From: Simmondsia chinensis
Taxonomy: Eukaryota; Streptophyta; Magnoliopsida; Caryophyllales; Simmondsiaceae
Direction of reading: 5' to 3'
DNA: 64,000 nt
Assembly (NCBI GenBank): GCA_018398585.1
Contig: JAGTTD010000006.1
Span: 632,501-696,500 of the forward strand
Shown: one piece after another, positions 1-10,000 of the stretch
Layout of the letters: the number at the start of each line of letters is the position of its first letter
Position numbering within the stretch: position 1 is the stretch's first letter
Position numbers and translations under genes: made by a program
The notes under the pieces: model-generated
What the model saw: the letters and a program-made list of their open reading frames with translations, nothing else
Told to the model about the DNA's origin: nothing
Databases searched by the model: none

Positions 1-988
1 ACACAATTTGGAAGTACAATAACCACCTTGAAATATTTGATCCATGAAAATACAGATATCAATTCGAGTATAAATATCACTTTGTGACATTTTTTTTTTT
101 GATAATTTGCGACAAAATCGCGATATATTTACAGACCACTCGCTAGGCGAGGCCTGAGTCTGAGTGATATATAAATTTATAGTATAGATTGTCTATTCAT
201 AATAGTTGATAAAACTCAAGAAAAACGTGAAGGATCAATTGCGCTTCTGTTGAATGAAATAAATGAAAGGTACAATTGGAGCTCTATTTATAGAGAGAGA
301 TAATTTTCAAGGAAATCCCCATAAACTATTGGTCAAAATCAAAGTGAACCCTGAACTTTTAATTTCATCAAAAACACCCTTGAACTATTGATCAAAATAA
401 TCCCCAAACCGAACTATTGGTCAAAATCAGAATGACCCCCGAACTATTAATTTTATCAAAAATACCCCCTGACTATTAGTTAAAATCAATATGACCCCTC
501 AAACATTTAATTTCATCAAACACACCCTCAAACTATTGGTTAAAATCAATATAATTTGCTCAACTTTTAACTTGCTGGAAGGTCTATTTCTCGAGAATTC
601 AATCCCCATGTCAACTTCTTAGGAAATGGGTAGAAGATGTTTGATTGTCGGATTGGGAAATAGAACTCACTTGAAAAAGACAGTTAAAAATGAAGAAATT
701 ATAAATTAACTCAAGCGCACTGGGTATGTAAAGTTTTTTTTCAACTTCTCTTATTAAGTAACTTGCATCTAGACAACTTTTCAAATTGTCTAATGCATCT
801 ATGTAAACTAATTACGCATCAAATTTAGCGTGATCTAACGATGATGATTATAGAAGACCAAAGACACCACTCGGGATTGAATCCCACTCATAACAAATAC
901 CTTCTATCTCTCTTTACCAATCTATGAAAAAGGTAATCTACTTACTTAGATTAAATATACAACATTAATACCATGCCTTAAACAAACT

Positions 989-1024
<36 letters not shown>

Positions 1025-1262
1025 ACTTTGTTTCTATAATAAGAATGATATTAAGACTCTACATATAAGTCTAATAATTAAAACACCCTATATAAATATT
1101 GTAAAAAAAATAATTTATAAATTTAGTAGGTTGCTTTAAGAGTACTCGGTGAAACAAACCAGTGGAGGACCCACCGATTTCACTTCAATTTCAAATTCAA
1201 ATACTTCAAGTACCAGATACTTATCCCAAAGAACCCGTCACAGCCGCCCAGATCCCTCAATC
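1..1262. other. Gene-free AT-rich stretch with local repeats
   Basis: No coding region is recognisable. Positions 310-560 hold about four degenerate tandem copies of a 60-65 bp unit containing gaactattggtcaaaatca. A perfect (TA)n microsatellite lies at 991-1021. The last part (about 1190-1460) is richer in C and is likely the promoter and leader of the downstream DUF3339 gene. Confidence 0.6.
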
Positions 1263-1279
1263 AAACGCATCACCACCGC

Positions 1280-1288
1280 CCACGTGTC
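1280..1288. promoter_or_regulatory. G-box/ABRE-like element upstream of the DUF3339 gene
   Basis: The sequence CCACGTGTC contains the CACGTG G-box core with an ABRE-like flank, about 180 bp before the start codon at 1463. Such elements bind bZIP or bHLH factors in plants. The site is seen directly; its use by this gene is inference. Confidence 0.4.
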
Positions 1289-1462
1289 GCCAACCCACCT
1301 CGGTACCTGTCCACTAGCATGAAACCCACCACTCCCCCAAATAAAAATTTGTTCTTTTCTATACTCCCCTTAACTTCTTGTAGTTAAAGCTCTCACCTTT
1401 TTGTTGTTCATCTCTCTCTGTAATCAATCACTGATCCTGGTGCAGTTGGTACAGTTGGGTCA

Positions 1463-1672
1463 ATGGCGGATTGGGGGCCGGTGGTGATAGCAGTGGTGCT
1501 GTTCGTGCTGTTGACTCCTGGGCTGCTGTTTCAGATCCCTGGACGCCACCATATAGTTGAGTTTGGTAATATGCAGACCAGCGGTGCTTCTATACTTGTT
1601 CATACTATCATTTACTTTGGTCTTATTACTATCTTTCTTATTGCTGTTGGGGTTCATATCTACTCTGGGTAG
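1463..1672 (+). CDS. DUF3339 small membrane protein
   Basis: A single-exon 69-residue protein that starts MADWGPVVIAVVLFVLLTPG and ends VGVHIYSG. This is the conserved plant DUF3339 family, whose members are usually 68-70 residues, so the length is complete. Two hydrophobic segments (about residues 6-24 and 44-64) flank a short polar loop with the family signature IPGRHHIVEFGNMQTSG. It is therefore a small two-span membrane protein. Its biochemical role is not established; I assign none. The ATG is the first in the transcript-like leader and matches the family N-terminus exactly. A TC-rich leader lies directly upstream, and a G-box sits at 1281-1286. Family identification is secure; no neighbouring gene helps with function. 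Confidence 0.92.
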   Translation: MADWGPVVIAVVLFVLLTPGLLFQIPGRHHIVEFGNMQTSGASILVHTIIYFGLITIFLIAVGVHIYSG

Positions 1673-1855
1673 TCTTTGTTTGCTGTTTTGTGTTCTTATT
1701 GTATTCATCTGTGGTTTTTGTGACTGTTTTTGTTGTATTTTCTGGGGTATAGACTTCCTTGGATGAAGAATTTGTTCTGTTTGATTGCTGCTGTGAAACT
1801 GTGTATTTTGGGTCTGATAAGAAATTGTAATCTTGGGATTGTCTCTTCTTCCCAA

Positions 1856-2055
1856 ATATGTTAAATTTCACCCGGGCCAAACCCGAGAGTTGGCATATAC
1901 GAGATTCACGTGTATAAGTCTGGGTGGAATTCCGTTCTAAAATCAATTGACGTTAGGTGAAGTAACTTTGGATGCTTACATCTTGATTTCTTCTTTTCTA
2001 CAACTCCCGTGGAATTTACAATGGACTTACATGTGGAGTTGTTACCACTTATTAC
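1856..2055 (-). repeat. Copy of a dispersed ~200-bp LTR-like repeat
   Basis: This sequence runs from aaatttcacccgggcc to cttacatgtggagttgtta. The same module (a GGCC-rich end, then ccaattggcattaggtgga..., then cacatgtagagtc) recurs at about 7110, 7311, 31135, 35628, 36490, 37715, 52645, 56880, 61120 and 63735. On one strand the better copies begin TGTTAAGGACTC and end near TTTCAC or TAACA, which would suit a short LTR. The family identity is inference. Confidence 0.55.
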
Positions 2056-2529
2056 ATATTCGAATCATAACAATTCTCACTTTTGTTATTGATTAATTTC
2101 AATACAAGGTATGCCCTAGGTTTTTGTAATATTCACGTTTCAAGCATAATGAGTATTCTCCACGAGGGGGCACGATAGCATATAAAATTATTTTTGGATG
2201 TTTACTCATTGTCTCAAGTGTTGGGGATAGTTCCTTTGGCAATGTTTCAGATTTGATTGTTGATTGTGCATAGCACAAAATCAGTGGTATTAGAAAGATG
2301 TGTATTAGATTATAGCTGCAGATAGTGATGAAATTGATCTGGAATTAACAAATTTTGAAGAATCTGTTAGTTCTTGCTTGGTGAGCTTCTTTGCGTTTCT
2401 CCTTCATGGTGTTTGGATTTAATGTAATAGAACTGCGGATTGAATCAGATTGGGTGGCGAAGAAGAACTACATACCACCATCAGAGAGCAAAAAAATTGC
2501 CTCTTTTTAAGTGATGCGGTGTAACAACG

Positions 2530-2645
2530 TTTAGGGTTGGGGCCCTTCGGAAACGGGCTACCTTGTAAGGTTAACGCTGCGTATATCTCGCCTTCCTCAT
2601 AGTTTGTTTTGGTGTGAGCTCTTTGAGACAATGGGTTACTTCTTC
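2530..2645 (+). mobile_element. SINE 3' fragment (Au/Angio-type tail)
   Basis: The string from cccttcggaaacgggc through gctgcgtatatctcgcc to gagctctttgagacaatgggtt matches the 3' domain shared by the SINEs elsewhere in this window (ctgcgtacatccacccc ... gagcccttgaggcactgggt). The 5' head is missing. Confidence 0.6.
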
Positions 2646-3201
2646 TTGGTGGAGGTGTAACAGTGTTTTGGAGGAGGGCGATGAATATGAGCTTCAAATC
2701 TAAGACTTCACACTCCCGGGTTAGATTGAACAACTTTGGTGATTACAACATGATTTAAAATGCATTTTTGGTGCTTCATGGGTTACCCTATTATAAGACC
2801 TTGGGATCCCCTAGAACAAGATGTCATTGAACCAATGAACAATAATGAAAATATCCATGAGAGTAGCAATGCATTTCGACTGGAAAACACGAGGGGGATG
2901 TGATCATGTGTGAGAGAAGGAATAACATTTTTGTTTGCTTTTGATACAAATACGAGTCCAGACAGAACGGAAAGCCAGAAAGCAAGCAACCTAAATACGC
3001 ATAAACGGATGAGCACCATCGTCCCACCAGGTTCTCGGTGTGATCTCTAGCAACCACTACTATCGATGATTTAAAGGAGTAGGGGAATGCTACGCAGCAT
3101 CACAATTGCGTCTTATCCCTTCCAATTCCGATGCCAAACAATGACCGTTATTGGGTCCTGAAGAAAGGGGAGATCGAACCTGAAAAGCCATTGAAAGTAT
3201 G
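2646..3201. other. Unassigned sequence interrupted by the solo LTR
   Basis: No gene is recognised. The sequence from about 2780 to 3201 is less AT-rich than its surroundings and appears to continue after the LTR insertion (3777 onward). It could be older transposon or organellar DNA; I cannot identify it. Confidence 0.3.
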
Positions 3202-3776
3202 TGTCACGATCCTTGATCGTGACCTTGCCATGACAACATATAGATTCCTATTAGTATTTTTATTATTTGAGTTTAAGCATCATATGTAAAATAGCAAAGT
3301 AAAATATTTGTGTAATTTTTGTAATAGGCAACCGTGGGGCATTTAGTGCGCCGCCCATGCTTGCCCTCCAAGCATATCATTAAGTATTAAGCATGCTAAG
3401 TATTAATTAGGCTAGGTAGTTAATGTCTTCTTCTTCCCAACCTTGGGCTTCAAGGGATCTAGAGTGTTCTATGCCCTTGTCTATAAATTGATGTATTGGC
3501 ACTTAGCCAAATGAATCCAATCAAATTATCAATGCAAAATCTTTATTTTCTCATCTTAAAATTCTGTCTCTTTCTCATCTAAATTCTCTCGTTCTCATCT
3601 TAATCTCCCTTCTTCTCATCTCAATACTTCTCTTCTTTTCTCAATATAAATTCTATTTCTTTCTCATCTCATACTTTGTTTCTAATTCTCTCTCTCTCTC
3701 TCTCTCCTAACCCCTATTTCACCATCACGAGCTTAGGTCCGTGAATATCCCGTCACTAACCCTTGGGTTCGTGACA
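3202..3776. mobile_element. Solo LTR of a retrotransposon
   Basis: The 575-bp block begins TGTCACGA and ends TCGTGACA, an 8-bp inverted terminal match with the canonical TG...CA ends. It contains a TATA-like tctataaatt near 3480 and a long CT-rich stretch (3540-3710) typical of plant LTR leaders. The flanking pentamers are gtatg and gtaca, which fit a 5-bp target duplication with two later transitions. No internal region follows, so it is a solo LTR left by recombination. Confidence 0.72.
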
Positions 3777-4826
3777 GTACATAGAAGAACTCATTGGCCT
3801 CTTTAAGGATTCTCTGTTCCCGCTTTTCCATATAGACCAAGAAATAAAGGAAATCCGACATAGAATGTCACCGCCTTCGGCAGAATCATAACAATTCCGC
3901 CAAGTGACAAAACTAGAAGGAAGTGACAAAACTAGAAAGCCTTCTTAGGATTAGGCTTTCTAAGCGACATCTGAAGCAAGCCAAATAGCTATGGAACTCT
4001 AGCAAAACAAGAGAAGCGTGTTCAATCAATTTAGGCTTAGAGCATATTATTATAAATTCTGAATAAAACATGTTTAATACTGAAGGTTGAACTATGTCGC
4101 TAAATTTTCTTGTCTCTATGATTTCATGATAACCAACAAGCATCGTTTTTTGTTGAATAACGAAGCATAGTTTTTGCTTAACATGTAAATGAGATTATTT
4201 TGGAAGTCGATTTTTTAGTCTATTGTAAAATTATGCAACTAGGAATCCGTTCGTAAACTCACAACATATTTACCCTACATGGATTAATAACCTTAAGGTG
4301 CATATTCATGAATGAAACATCTTGCAGCCATAGTCAACATGAATGTTTATTTAGCCAAAACTAAAAGAAAGTTCTCTTTTGATTATTGAAATGACACCAT
4401 CAAAACGGACTAGAGTGACGCGATAGATAAAACATGAAAAATTGTATAAAAAAAGGATAGTAGCAAATCCCAACGGCACAAACGCAACAAGACCAAGAGA
4501 TGTCAAAACACTTAAGCATCTCGCAACGTGATACCTGAATGACCCATAAAATATGAGAACCAAAATAAAACGGAAACAACCATTATGAAAATGAAAGACA
4601 ACGGACAAATTATAACGATTAGACAGGAAAATCCAAAGCACAAGGACTTAAGTGTAAGTTTCATTCACAAACCAAGCTAAATAAAATTAATTTTTAAACA
4701 TTTTAAATTTTTTTTTTAAGTGTTGCTATTAATAAAATATTATTAATAGAACAAAAATTGTTCACTACAACCCTACAAGTCACATAATCGTGTGATAATA
4801 ATAATTATGGCCCTTGCTACATCAAG
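3777..4826. other. Gene-free stretch
   Basis: A 17-bp direct repeat (aagtgacaaaactagaa) occurs at about 3903-3936. A minus-strand open frame at 4351-4641 encodes a hydrophobic 96-residue chain but resembles no family I know, and its base composition is ordinary for this region. I do not call it a gene. Confidence 0.5.
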
Positions 4827-4841
4827 AAAGATATCTACATA

Positions 4842-5079
4842 AGAAACATACTCAGTGCCTCAAGGGCTCCCGCCTACGTAGGGTATTGGGAGGCAGATGT
4901 ACGCAGCTTTCTCCCTTCAGGGTGTTAACCTGAAGAGAGGTTGTTTCCTAGTGCTCCCAACATTAGGGCGAGGACTTCCCAAGGGGTCATCCATCCTGGT
5001 ACTACTCTCGCCCAAGCATGCTTAACTTCGGAGTTCTAATGGGATCCGTTGACGGCGTGTTGGTGCCTTCTTTGGTAAT
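4842..5079 (-). mobile_element. 5S-rRNA-headed SINE with perfect TSD
   Basis: On the minus strand the element begins with a 5S rRNA-like head: ggatcccattagaactccg, then aagttaagcatgcttggg, then cgagagtagtaccaggatgg, covering the A-box, intermediate element and C-box of the 5S internal promoter. It continues into a SINE tail (ctgcgtacatctgcctccc ... gagcccttgaggcactgagt). It is bounded by a perfect 15-bp target-site duplication, aaagatatctacata, at 4827-4841 and 5080-5094. Length is 238 bp. It carries no coding capacity and would need LINE machinery to move. Confidence 0.9.
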
Positions 5080-5094
5080 AAAGATATCTACATA

Positions 5095-5686
5095 TTATAT
5101 TTAATTCAAGTGATAAATGTTACAAATATTAAAGTAGCTAAATCATGAATTTTCTTTTTTTTTTTTTAACACAATCAATTTTCCTATCAATATATTAGTA
5201 ATTTATTAATATATAAAATAAATTTAACCTAACATATTTAGTAAATGTATGGGATATATATTTTAGTAGCTCGATATTTTTAAAAATAATAAAAATGACT
5301 TGACTTTTTTAAATTAATAAAAAGACTTCTAAATTTTTGTCATATTGCTAAAAGGGTCCCTCTCTTGCATGATACTATCATTTTTTGCTGATAGAGTTGG
5401 CGCCGTAACTACTTTTTTTAATTAAAAGGACAATAAAATGGAAAAAAAAAACCATCAATAACTAAATTTTTAAACAAATTAAGCGAAAATATATATTTTT
5501 AATATAATACAACATTTTGAATTTTGTGTTTATAAAGCATGAATAAAGGTATTGAATGATACATTAATAAAAAACAGTTGCTGCATCACATTGAAAATTG
5601 GCCTTTTTTATTAAAACGGAAAAAACTTAAATATTTTTTATTAATTTAAAAATATTTATTTATTAATTTATAAAAATATTAGATAT
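5095..5686. other. AT-rich gene-free spacer
   Basis: Very AT-rich with homopolymer runs. No open frame, RNA gene or element with clear ends is seen. Confidence 0.6.
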
Positions 5687-5695
5687 TAAAATGTA

Positions 5696-6082
5696 GGATT
5701 ATTTATGCCAAATGTCTCTGTACTTTGTCTATTGTATCAATTTAGTCTTTATATTTTTAATTGTGTCAATTTAGTCCATGTATAATTTAAAATATGTCAA
5801 TTTGGTCATTGGACAAAAATTTATTTTAAGTTTTTAATAAAATTTTTAATGATTTGGCCACGAATTGGGTTAAATTGAGTAAACGGATGAATTTATAATA
5901 AGTTAATTGCATCTAACATAATTTTACCGTTCAAAATTACGAGATTAACTTAACTTAAATTTGATTAAAAGACTAAATTAACATATTTTGAATTGTTTAT
6001 AAATTAAATAGACATAATTAAAAGTATAAAAATTAAATTAATATAATAAATAAAATATAGGAACATTTGACATAAATTAGCC
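5696..6082. mobile_element. Mutator-type palindromic MITE, copy A (387 bp)
   Basis: The element begins ggattatttatgccaaatg and ends with the imperfect reverse complement, aggaacatttgacataaattagcc. Nearly the whole length can fold back: tcaatttagtc motifs on the left pair with gactaaattga motifs on the right. It is flanked by a perfect 9-bp duplication, taaaatgta, at 5687-5695 and 6083-6091, which points to Mutator-like transposase. Copies B and E have the same length of 387 bp. Confidence 0.85.
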
Positions 6083-6115
6083 TAAAATGTAAATAGCTTA
6101 AACATAAAAATCCAA

Positions 6116-6662
6116 AGATGTGTTGGAAATCGAAAGATGTGTTGGCAGTCGATCAAAATTAACTCTAATGCGACTTGAAAATCGAAAGATGTGTTGGCAG
6201 CTGCGGCTGTGGTGGCTAGGGATGCTTCGGGATCGATCATTGCTGGATGGTGTGGATCCTTCTATGCCTCGTCTCCTCTTATTGCTGAGGCATTTGCCCT
6301 CCGGGCCGCTTGTTCAATTGCAAGGTTCTATAACTGGAGTTCCATTATCTTTGAAGCGGATAACAAAATGCTGATTGATGCTATCAAAGGTGAAGGAACG
6401 ACGCACTGGGAGATTCAAGCCATTGTTGATGACATTTGTTCCTTTTTCTTTTCTTTTGGGGATGTTTCCTTTGTTTAGTGTTTTAGAATTTGTAATAGGA
6501 CTGCCCATTTTGTATGTAAGTGGCACTGCTCAGGTTGTTGTACGCATAATTGGTGGGTTAATATACCCCCAACTCTTGCTCAAATTGTTCTTTGTATAGT
6601 AATGAATCGTAACTGGCCCTCGGGGGTCTTTTTGTTCCCAAAAAAAAAAAAAAAAAAAAAAC
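6116..6662 (+). mobile_element. 5'-truncated LINE with RNase H fragment
   Basis: A reading frame at 6191-6475 encodes an RNase H-like segment (VVARDASGSIIAGWCGSF ... EADNKMLIDAIKG), typical of the 3' RNase H of plant LINEs. The continuation (NRTAHFVCKW) lies in another frame, so the copy is frameshifted. It ends in a poly(A) run at 6641-6661 and is flanked by the 13-bp duplication cataaaaatccaa at 6103-6115 and 6663-6675. This shows target-primed insertion with heavy 5' truncation. A short internal duplication (aaatcgaaagatgtgttgg) sits at its 5' end. Confidence 0.85.
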
Positions 6663-6675
6663 CATAAAAATCCAA

Positions 6676-7002
6676 GTGTTCGTTCATGTTCCCAAAAAAA
6701 AAGAAAGAAAAAAAATTTTTAAAAAAGGGAGGTCGTCGTAGCGTAGTTGCAAAAATCCCGAGTACACAACTGCCAAGTGCTCTCTCTCTCTCTCTCTGTG
6801 TGTGCAGGGAAGACAAAGCCCTACTGCAAGTGCAAGATCGAAACATCCAATAAAGTACCGCCTTGTTTCAATTGCTTTCTACTTCGCTTCAATTTTGCTT
6901 TACTTTCATTCTGCTAGGGCGCTTTTACTGTTTGTTGTTAATTTCTTGACTAATTCTTGTTGTTGTTGTTGTTGTTGATGAATTAGGGGTTGAAGTTGCA
7001 CA
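6676..7002 (+). promoter_or_regulatory. Probable promoter and 5' leader of SAE1
   Basis: Immediately downstream of the LINE insertion lie a (CT)n tract at 6780-6798, a short GC-richer stretch (6798-6850) and a (TTG)n run at 6958-6975 before the start codon. The CT tract suits a plant core promoter. A leader intron may be present but was not resolved. Confidence 0.4.
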
Positions 7003-10000
7003 ATGGACGGCGAGGAATTGACGGAGCAGGAGACTGCTTTGTACGATCGTCAGATTAGGGTTTGGGGTGCTGATGCCCAGCGCAGGTCTTTTCCTTTCTC
7101 TTTCCCCCTTGTTGTGGACTCTACATGTGAGTCTAGTAAAAATCGCACGTTGGAGTTATGAGAGAGAAGAGGTCGATAAATAAGTCAGATTGGTTAGTCT
7201 ATCTGATATTAATTGGTTTTAGAGTGGAACTCTACTTGGACTTATACGTGGACCTCGTGTGTTTGAACTCTGTGGGTCGGGACTAAAAGGCCCGGTGAAA
7301 TTTAGCACTTGTTAAGGACTCGACATATGAGTAGTAAAAATCTCATATTAGAGTTGTGGGAGAGAAGTCATCAATAAGTAAGCCTGCTAGGTTACTCTAT
7401 CTAATGCCAATTGATTTTTGGATAAAATCTCAGTTAGCTTATATGTTGGTTTTATGCTTGTCAACTCCTTGTATTACCCCATTTTATTATTTTCCGGAAA
7501 AATAGTCCTACTTTTGCTTCAATGGTGTAGGGGTTGTTTGGAAATCATTTTTTCTTACTTCTTTTTCCCTATTTGAAAATTTTAGAGTTATTTATGCTAC
7601 AATACGTTGTCCATTTTATAATTTAGTGCTTTTAGTTTTAATTGTCTCAAACAATTTATGTTATATGGTAAAATTAAAGTTAAGCTAATAGCGTACATTT
7701 TAAGGGCTCTGTTAGATTCAAGTAGCGCAATACAAACCTATGCGTTGACCCAATTTAAACATACTTATGACCCACCCGACCATTAAAATTCCATTTCAAG
7801 TGGCTCAATATGAACCCATGCGCTAATGCTATTTAAACATATTTATGAACCGACTATTAAAATTTCATTTCCAACGTCACGTCTATTTTAGTCTATTATA
7901 TTGACACTGTAAATTGCATAGAGAAAAAATTGGCACCAGTAATAGCAAAGGCTAAAACAACACAGTGGACAGCGTGTAAGGACATAAGGTGTACATAACC
8001 TTCGAAAATTTATTCCCAAAACTAGATTTTGTTCTCCAAAATCAGAAATTGAAAGCTGATATCAAATGGGGGCCTTAGGTATCATATGTCTGCTGCCTGA
8101 TTTCTGACTGTCTAATATTTCACTTGTTTTTCCTTTTTGTGGGTGTTAGATTGAGCAAAGCGCATGTATTAGTTGGCGGAATGAAAGGGACTGTGGCTGA
8201 GGTTTCTCACTTTCATTCTTTCTGCTTACTTCTCTCCTTTTTGATAGATTACACATGAAGGGTTTGGGAAATCTGTATTGAATTATAGAGTTTTGGGTTT
8301 CAATGTTAATGTGCTGCAGTTTTGCAAGAACATAGTGTTAGCAGGAGTAGGAAGCGTGACCCTTGTTGATGATAGGCCGGTGACAGACGAGGCTCTCAAT
8401 GCCAACTTCTTAATTCCTCCGGATGAGAATGCCTATTCTGGGCGGTCTATTGCTGATGTTTGTTGTGATTCCTTTAAGGATTTCAACCCAATGGTTCATG
8501 TCTCTGTGGAAAAGGGTATGTGTTTCTGGGGAAGCCTGAAGTGTACTATTTGGTTGCCAATGTGTGCTTTCAGTGAAAATTGTGATGCTTACGTGATTTA
8601 TGCATCGTGCTTAGTATTTGACTCATTCACTTATTAGGTTAATTGAACACATATTTATGTAAGTTTTTGCCTTATCTTTTCTAGGTTCGCATTTATTTGT
8701 TTCCTAAGTTCATGCATAGTTTAGGTTCATGGTTGAAGCATGTAGCAGTATTCATGTATGGGTAGACTACTATAAATTAGTTATGTAGAGATGAGAATGT
8801 GCAAATATACACGAAAAGAGATTGTGTATCTCCTCCTTGTAATAAGTTTTTTTCACTTGAATTAGTTTATCATCTTTATGAAAATCCAATATCATACCTT
8901 GTTTTTGGTTATCATTCTTGGGTCTGTAGTCTAGTGGTTCTAGCTATTGGAGAGTGTTTAAAACTAAAATCAGTGATGTGTGCTTTCAGCACAGCTCCCC
9001 AGCGTTCAGTTATAGGAACATAAACTAGGGTATCAAGTTTTGGTGATAATGTTTAAGCCATTGATTTGTGAGTTAGGTGTCAAGCCTAAATGGGGGGCAA
9101 CATATGTGGATTATGGGTTGTGACTTACACTTTGGCAGAGTCTATTTTAGTCACTCACAGGAACACATAATCGATAAACCAGTTAATCTCATAGGAGGTA
9201 GTGGAGATGCTTAATTGGGAATTTTGGAACTGAACTGAGAACCCTATCTAGGCATCAATTAATTGAGAGCAGATGCTTAAAAGATTGCATTAGATCTGTA
9301 ATGTAGAGACAGAAAAGTGGGAGAAAGGGATGGAAACTAAAGAGAGATTAGTGGTGAATGAAATTGAATTTACCTCTAGGTTTGACTAGCAGTATAAGGA
9401 AGTTGGGTAGTTTATGGTTTTCATGGGTAGCCTTATTCTTACAAGTTCATGCTTTCTACGTTAAGGATGCACATAGTTAATCACCTTATCCTCTTTTTGA
9501 GTTTTCTTGCTCTGTCTGTGTTTTTTCGGGTGTAGAGTTGACCAAACATGCAGGTAAGCTTTTGTATAGACTGTAATTGTTTAGGTCCTTGTAAGAATGA
9601 AGCTTGCTTATCTGCATATTCCATTCTGAATGCTTTTGAATTAGAAGGTTTAATAATCATAATTTCTTGCAGGCGATCTATCAAGTTTCGGTGTGGATTT
9701 CTATGAGAAGTTTGATGTTGTAGTTGTTAGCTGTTGCTCACTGAACGCCAAAGTATGGTGCAAATTATCCCTCTTATCATCAAGTATTATTTGCTTCATA
9801 TATATATGTCCATTTCTAACTCATTCAACCATTTCTTAATTCATGATTATATTTCAGAAATTGATCGATGAAAAATGCAGGAAGTCGTCAAAGCGTGTCG
9901 TGTTTTACTCGGTTGATTGTAGGGATTCTAGTGGCGAGATTTTTGTTGATTTGCATAATCATACATTTACAAAGGTAAGAAGTTGGCTTATGGGTTGGTG

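Noticed and set aside
1460..1855. A 131-residue minus-strand protein
   Set aside because: It lies opposite the conserved DUF3339 gene and its 3' region; composition is Gln/Asn/Lys-rich chance sequence.
4351..4641. A 96-residue hydrophobic protein
   Set aside because: No family resemblance and no splice or promoter context; hydrophobicity follows from the base composition of AT-rich frames.
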